This document shows positions 58,881-64,000 of a stretch of DNA of 64,000 bases, in pieces; positions within the stretch are counted from its first letter, which is position 1; the number at the start of each line of letters is the position of its first letter. The position numbers were made by a program, and so were the translations under genes. The notes under the pieces are model-generated. The model had not been told where the DNA came from and did not search any database. It saw only the letters and a program-made list of their open reading frames with translations. The stretch is from Deltaproteobacteria bacterium (GTDB taxonomy: Bacteria > Desulfobacterota > Desulfarculia > Adiutricales > Adiutricaceae): the NCBI GenBank assembly GCA_031273455.1, contig JAISRZ010000096.1, forward strand, positions 39,690-103,689, written 5' to 3'.

Positions 58881-60868
58881 CTGAATTCCCAGATTTTCTG
58901 CCATACAAAAAATTTTTTCGCTATATGTATGGCTAAACACTTGACAGCCCTCAAAATGTATGGCACAATACAGCCATACATGGAGGGCTGGAGTGGCCGG
59001 AATTACCGTAGCAAATGAAAAAGGATGTTTAAGGCTCTATTGTACTTTTTCATTTAGAGACAATGATAATAAGCCTCAAAGGGTACGTAAGGCTATTGGT
59101 AAAATAGATCCTAATACTGGTGATACTATTTTTAATAGTTATTTTAAAAATATTATTACTTTACAGGGAATTTCAATTGATAAAGTGCAAAATATTCCTT
59201 ACCATGAAATACCTAACATTGTTAATTTAGGTTCTTATACTAAAGAAGAATTAATTAACAGAACCTATATAAATAAAATTAACGATTTAACAAGCTTTTA
59301 TAACAATAATATTACAAATTCAAGTATTGAAAGTAATCTAAATACTGATAACAGCACAAATAATGGCAATAATAATAATTTTTCGGTAAATAATGATAAT
59401 AATTCATTGGCTATTGAAATTAATAATGGCCAAAAAATAAATATAGAAGAAAATAATTATTCAATAAGGAAAATTGGCCGCAAATTTATTCTTGATAGTA
59501 TAATTGCTTCTACAGGATTATTAAATATTTTGAAGAAAATTTTTCCAAACTCTTGGGATAAAATAATAACGTTAGCCTATTATATAGTTAGTGATAATTC
59601 AGCAATTATGTATTGCCAGGATTGGGTTGAAGAAAATGAAACTATACTTAATAATTCGTCTTTAGCATCTCAAAGAATTAGTGAATTATTTTTTGAATTA
59701 AAAAACGAGCAAATATTGCAATTTTGGGAATCATGGGCTTCTTTAAGACAAGAAGATGAATATTTAGCTCTTGATATTACATCTATATCATCATATTCTA
59801 ATTTAATTAGTGAAGCTGAGTTTGGTCATAATCGTGATGAAGAGAAAATACCTCAGATCAATTTATGTATGCTTTTTGGTGAAAAATCTGCTCTTCCGGT
59901 TTTTTCATCACATTATGCAGGAAGTTTGAATGATGTTACTATTTTACTTCATTTCTTGATACTTTATCATTTTTTGGTGATTATATTTATAATTTAGTAA
60001 TGGATAAAGGCTTTTACAGCCTGAAAAATATTAAATATTTGCTTAAAATGTTTCCTAAATATAAATTTATGGTCGCAGTACCATTTACAACATCGATTGC
60101 AAGGCAAATAGTAAAATCTGGCAAAGATAAACTAGAGGAAAATTTATCATTTAAATCTAATAATGATACTATAATGGGGTATTCATTTTACAATAACATT
60201 GATAATAATACTAAAGTTATTTATCATGTAATTTTTAATGAATATAAACAAAATGATGCTAAACAATGTCTGAAAGATAAAGCTATCAGATTAAGAAATG
60301 AAGCAATCACAAATCCAAGTAAATATATTAACGAAAAAGAACATAAAAAATATTTGATTTTTAAAAAGATAAACGATAATACCTATGAAATATTGTTAAA
60401 TATGGAAAGAATTAATTTTGAATTACGTAATGTTGGGTGGTTAATTATTGTGAGTAATGATCTAAATTCAACTTATAAAGACGCTTTAAGTACATATAGA
60501 AGCAAAGATATAGTGGAAAAGGCTTTTGATAATTTAAAAAACTCTTTATATTTCAAAAGATTACATGTTCATAATAGTAAAACAATGAATGGTAAGATGT
60601 TTATTGCGATGATTTCATTGATTATCAGCTCTTATATTCATAACATTATGGAAAAATCTAACTTAAATCAGTATTATACAATAACATCACTGTTGAATAA
60701 ACTCGATTCTGTTAAAATAGTTCGTTCTGGTAATAAAAAGACTATAACACCATTATCAAAAGAAGTTAAAAAAATATTAAGTGCTTTTGGTATCAAAATT
60801 TCAAATAATTAGCTATAATTAGCGTTTATTGATTTTTTTGTATGGCAGAAAATTTTCGGGAATTCAGG
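58881..60868 (+). mobile_element. Insertion sequence, IS1634/IS4-like, about 1988 bp, with exact 7-bp target duplication
   Basis: Terminal inverted repeats of about 33-36 bases start cctgaattccc on both sides (58881-58913 and 60833-60868) and match with few differences. The flanking 7 bases ttattaa (58874-58880 and 60869-60875) are identical and mark the target duplication. The intact duplication indicates fairly recent insertion. The transposase is encoded in two overlapping frames (next entry). A promoter-like ttgaca lies at 58941 inside the left end. Confidence 0.9.
58993..60812 (+). CDS. IS1634-like transposase needing a -1 frameshift (or recently frameshifted)
   Basis: The first frame (to 59997) carries A-L-D-I-T-S-I-S-S-Y (first Asp of the DDE triad) and H-Y-A-G-S-L-N-D-V-T. 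The second (from about 59980 to 60812) carries V-M-D-K-G-F-Y-S (second Asp) and the C-terminal Y-R-S-K-D-I-V-E-K-A-F (Glu). They join only by a -1 shift. A T-TTT-TTG heptamer at about 59974-59980, in the correct phase, would give F-F-G-D-Y then the second frame. I favour the GTG at 58993 (G-G-A-G-G-G upstream) as start; an in-frame ATG at 58960 lies too close to the -35. Length about 600 residues is right for the family. Disabled gene is the alternative. Confidence 0.75.
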
Positions 60869-60966
60869 TTATTAATCTAAAGCTTATCCGACACGATGTC
60901 CGAAGTCTGTTTTACTCGATTGCTGACCCTTCAAGACAATCTGTCCCCATCATAATTCTTTTGCCT

Positions 60967-60995
60967 CGGGTTCTGATGAGCCCGCGTTTTTTTTT
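60967..60995 (+). terminator. Terminator-like hairpin
   Basis: cgggtt and agcccg pair around six bases, with one G-U pair, followed by cg and nine T. It is outside the insertion sequence and may be left over from a gene interrupted or lost here. Confidence 0.6.
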
Positions 60996-61138
60996 GAAAA
61001 ACTAGGATTAACAGAAGTTTAGCTAATCCGCCAAAGCTTTCGGTAATCGGCTGTCCTAAACCTCTTTCTTCTCGTATGTTAGATTAGCTGACCCTTAGTC
61101 GGCGCTAGTGGTTCGAACTGGGGTGTCGCGCTGTTGGC

Positions 61139-61185
61139 CGCTTGACCTAATCTTTCTAATTTATAGATAATCAGTCAAAAACAAT
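61139..61185 (+). repeat. Right copy of the 47-bp direct repeat
   Basis: Partner of 49914-49960; see there. Same orientation. Confidence 0.75.
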
Positions 61186-61533
61186 TAGTCTATTAAAGTT
61201 TATTAAGCTAGTTTAATCAAAAACCCTTCCTCTAGCCGCCTTCTAAACCGGCTCAGCCCTTTAAGGCCCTAAACCTTTGGTCTTTGGCCTTCAACCTTTC
61301 GACCGCCCTTAGGGCTAACCCATTTAAAACCCGCCTATTTAGTGAAGATCCGCTAACTAAAGTCCAGAGTTTTGTGGTATACTTTTCCCCGTCCTTCTTA
61401 TTCCAACTTTAATTTGGATATATCCGCGGTTCTTCGCGGAGAATTAAGCTGACCCATTTTCCTTAAGGGTCGATTCTTTTGGTTTTTCGCCTTTCAACCT
61501 TTTTTTCTTATATCTATAGATTCTGGATAAATC

Positions 61534-63075
61534 ATGTCATTTTCACCTTACGCTGAGCCTCTATTAACCGCCTTAAGCGATCCTGGCGAAATTATCTACC
61601 TTCTGCCTGGCGGGGAGATGGGCGGGCCTGGGGATAGCCCCTTAGCCGCCATCATTCCGGTCATGGCTCCGGGCAACTTCGGCTCCAAAGCCTTTCGGAA
61701 GGAGTTTAACCTCCGCTACGCTTACGTGGGCGGGGCCATGGTGGGCGGCATCAGCTCCGCGGCCATGGTGGAGGCTCTAGCCGACATCTCGGTTTTGGGG
61801 ATCTTCGGGGCCTCTGGGCTATCGCCCGTCGTGGTCGAGGATAACATCGTCCGTTTAAAAGAGCGTTTAGGCTCCAAGACCTTTGGCTCATGCCTTATCC
61901 ATTCCCCGCAAGATCCCACTTGGGAAGAGAAAGTGGTGGAAATTTATCTCCGCCATGGGGTTGACCTCATCGAGGCCTCGGCTTTCACCCAGATAACTCC
62001 CTCTTTAGTCAGATACCGCCTCCAAGGGCTTAAGGTTGACCAGGAAGGCGAGATCTTGGCCCCCAACCGGATTATGGCTAAGGTCTCCCGTTTGGAGCTG
62101 GCTAGAAGGTTTTTTAGCCCCCCGCCGCCCAAGATTGTTAAAGAGATCTTGGCTAAGGGCTGGATCACCGCCGAGGAAGCGGCTTTAGCCGAGCGGATCC
62201 CCATGGCCCAGGATTTAACCGCTGAGGCCGACTCCGGTGGGCATACCGACTTTCGGCCAGCTTTAACCTTGTGGCCCAGCGCCATCGCTTTGGCCCAAGA
62301 AATGACCGAAAAGCATGGTTACCAGCAAGACCTAAGGATCGGGGCCGCTGGGGGCTTAGGGGCTCCCCCGGCCTTTTTAGCGGCCCAAGACTTAGGCGTG
62401 GCTTACTTTGTGACTGGCTCTATTAACCAAAGCTGTGTGGAGTCCGGCCTATCCGAAGGGGGCCGAGAGCTTTTAGCCAAGGCTAGCCAAACCGATGTGG
62501 CCGTGGCCCCAGCCGCTGACATGTTTGAGCTGGGGGCCAGAGTCCAGGTCTTAAAGTATGGCACCCTTTTCGCGCCGAAAGCCCAGAAGCTAGTGGAGTT
62601 CTGGCGGCGGTATCAGAGTTTGGAGGATATCCCCGAGGCCGAGCGGCTGGACCTAGAGGATAAGATTTTTAAGGCCCCCTTAGCCGACATCTGGAGCCAG
62701 ACCGCCGAGTTTTTTAAGGCCCGGGACCCAGAACAGCTGGCTAAAGCCGAAAAGGATCCCCATTTTAAGCTGGCTTTAATCTTCCGGTGGTACTTGGGCC
62801 AAGCCTCGCGCTGGGCCATTAACGGAGTTAAAGAGCGGCGCTCGGATTGGTGTGTCTTCGCTGGGCCCTCCATTGGGGCCTTTAACGAGTGGGTCGCTGG
62901 GACCTTTCTGAGCGATCCGGCTAACCGGACCGTGGCCCTTTTAGCCCAGAATCTTTTGTATGGTCTAGCGGTTTATAAGCGGATGGTCATGGCTAAAGAT
63001 TTGGGGTTTTTACCCGATGATCTCTGCCAGCCCCTTAAACCGTTGACCGCCGAAAAACTGGCCCCTTATATTTAG
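61534..63075 (+). CDS. pfaD: PfaD-type enoyl reductase (polyunsaturated fatty acid/polyketide synthesis)
   Basis: An FMN-dependent TIM-barrel enoyl reductase acting in trans with PUFA or trans-AT polyketide synthases. It matches the family along its 513 residues: V-A-Y-F-V-T-G-S-I-N-Q-S-C-V-E-S-G, A-E-A-D-S-G-G-H-T-D-F-R-P and G-A-A-G-G-L-G-A-P-P-A are the expected flavin-site blocks. Codon use is native-like. Only pfaD is present; the large synthase genes (pfaA-C) would have to lie outside the window or be missing. The start is an ATG after ctggataaatc, a weak ribosome-binding site. Confidence 0.92.
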   Translation: MSFSPYAEPLLTALSDPGEIIYLLPGGEMGGPGDSPLAAIIPVMAPGNFGSKAFRKEFNLRYAYVGGAMVGGISSAAMVEALADISVLGIFGASGLSPVVVEDNIVRLKERLGSKTFGSCLIHSPQDPTWEEKVVEIYLRHGVDLIEASAFTQITPSLVRYRLQGLKVDQEGEILAPNRIMAKVSRLELARRFFSPPPPKIVKEILAKGWITAEEAALAERIPMAQDLTAEADSGGHTDFRPALTLWPSAIALAQEMTEKHGYQQDLRIGAAGGLGAPPAFLAAQDLGVAYFVTGSINQSCVESGLSEGGRELLAKASQTDVAVAPAADMFELGARVQVLKYGTLFAPKAQKLVEFWRRYQSLEDIPEAERLDLEDKIFKAPLADIWSQTAEFFKARDPEQLAKAEKDPHFKLALIFRWYLGQASRWAINGVKERRSDWCVFAGPSIGAFNEWVAGTFLSDPANRTVALLAQNLLYGLAVYKRMVMAKDLGFLPDDLCQPLKPLTAEKLAPYI

Positions 63076-64000
63076 CCTTTAAGGGTCCAAACCTTATTGA
63101 CCGTAATCTTGATCCGGGGCGCTTAAGGGGTTTTTCCCCTTAAGTCCCCGGATAATATATTGATTTTCCGTAAAATTTAGGGTCGAACGGCTTAAGTTAC
63201 CCTCTTCTTTAGCGGCCTTTTGGGGCCGGGAAACTTTACTCACCCAAAACTTCTCTTCCGGCCCGTTAAGCCCCGATTTGGTGGCTTCGGGTGGCTAAGG
63301 GGGTTCTTAAGCCCGGGCGGTTGGGTTATGGCCCCGGGCTTGGGTTGGGGCGGGTTGGCCGATCGAGTTGGAGCGGCGGATTTTTAATTTTAGCCCCGGA
63401 AAAACTATTATTAATCAATTTCATTAATAACAATTATTTATAGCTCTATCGCAGTGGTTTATAATTTTGATTCATTAATTAACGATAATTTTAGATATCT
63501 AATTAGTATTTAATTTTCTTAAATTAATACTTAAGGTATAAATATTATTGTTATTTTATATCTATGTTGTTTATTTCCTTAATCGTTAAGGTTTTTATCG
63601 ACATTTAGGTCTATTTTCGCGCCAAACAGAGGTCCGCGGTTAGAGGCGATATAAGGATTTGTAGGCTCCAGAAACGCCTTGAGCTGACGCCAGAACGCTC
63701 GATGATTCTAATTTTGGCGTCATCCGGGAAATCGCGCTTAAGGCGGACGGATTAATTTACCAGACCCGGTTTTAGGGCCGTTTCTTTTAAGGGTTAAATT
63801 CCCCGCTGGGGAAAACTTTTGGAAGTTTTGGCGGCCATATGGCTCCTTATGGAAACCTTTAGCCCCCAGTTTCCCCACCCAAAAGGCTGTTCCCGCGACG
63901 CCCAACGGCCAGAGGTCAATTAACGATAGCTATAATTTGAACCTTATTGTATAATTAACCGTAATATTTTTAAGCCACGCGCCCGCCTTAGGCCAAAGGC
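63076..64000. other. Gene-free right end of the window
   Basis: About 925 bases: one hairpin close to pfaD, GC-rich words, then an AT-rich block (63380-63610) and more mixed sequence. The word gattctaattttggc at about 63706 also occurs near 24.5 kb. No gene was identified. Confidence 0.5.
63114..63151. terminator. Hairpin after pfaD
   Basis: ccgggg...cttaagggg, five T, ccccttaag...ccccgg: a 9-base-pair stem topped by a T5 loop with a further 6-base-pair stem outside. No T-run follows, so it may be a weak or Rho-assisted terminator. Confidence 0.6.

Larger units (their letters stand above)
60869..61533. other. Gene-free stretch between the insertion sequence and pfaD
   Basis: About 665 bases. 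It contains a terminator-like hairpin at 60967-60995 and the right 47-bp repeat. The word ggttcgaactgg near 61110 looks like a tRNA T-loop but has no matching arms. Confidence 0.5.

Noticed and set aside
61081..61140. tRNA gene suggested by ggttcgaac
   Set aside because: No matching T-stem, anticodon arm or acceptor stem could be formed.

Overview
The window looks like a chromosome segment of an anaerobic, Gram-negative, Desulfobacterota-like bacterium. The basis is: TonB and two TonB-dependent receptors (outer membrane); a FdhF-type formate dehydrogenase with a HycB-like ferredoxin and several radical-SAM/Fe-S proteins (anaerobic metabolism); an hrcA-grpE-dnaK heat-shock operon; cobalamin genes with an ECF metal transporter; and a PfaD enoyl reductase. 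Long intergenic stretches, decayed gene copies and much AT-rich accessory DNA suggest a genome losing genes, perhaps a host-associated one. The FdhF/HycB pair would fit a gut acetogen or FHL-type relative, but the exact taxon is inference.

Layout. 0-5.1 kb is accessory: the end of an Hsp70-like/TPR protein, a short superfamily 1 helicase, a Gp37/Gp68 (DUF5131) protein, an N6-adenine DNA methyltransferase and two small membrane proteins. 5.2-9.5 kb (minus) holds TenA, a polytopic membrane protein, and an overlapping TMEM165-like / radical SAM-SPASM / GNAT operon. 9.9-16.8 kb (plus) holds a TerY-like VWA protein with a zinc-ribbon tail, a 1548-residue envelope protein and a small Pro/Arg-rich protein. 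18-23 kb (minus) holds a MetQ-like binding protein and a metal-uptake group (DUF4198, TonB, CbiQ, CbiO), followed upstream by two promoter-to-terminator units that may be non-coding RNAs. 24.8-28.9 kb (plus) is cbiB, cobD, mutM and a DUF1343 (NamZ) gene. 29-37 kb holds two TonB receptors and a second DUF4198 gene. Each receptor is preceded by the same approximately 120-nt leader element followed by a terminator, a good candidate for an undescribed cis-regulatory RNA. Degenerate copies of the dnaK 3' end lie after each of these blocks. 38-44 kb holds a toxin-antitoxin-like ImmA/IrrE + PIN (DUF4411) pair and the dnaK-grpE-hrcA operon (minus). 45-47.8 kb is the formate dehydrogenase operon.

48-61 kb is a defence and mobility region. 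It carries two further ImmA/IrrE + DUF4411 modules, one with active-site residues lost in both proteins. It also carries a type III restriction-modification locus whose mod and res genes are separated by an AT-rich gene with six in-frame 42-bp tandem repeats and a C-terminal HEPN-like R-x4-H motif, and a nearly intact insertion sequence with a 7-bp target duplication whose transposase needs a -1 frameshift. An imperfect 47-bp direct repeat at 49.9 and 61.1 kb brackets the R-M/IS part. The window ends with pfaD and about 0.9 kb without genes.

Working picture: TonB receptors and DUF4198 proteins probably bring a scarce metal (cobalt or nickel) across the envelope to a CbiQO-type ECF transporter, next to cobalamin nucleotide-loop genes. 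No S component (CbiM/NikM), ExbB/ExbD, hydrogenase, dnaJ or PfaABC is seen here. All functions are read from sequence motifs by eye; no database search was run.
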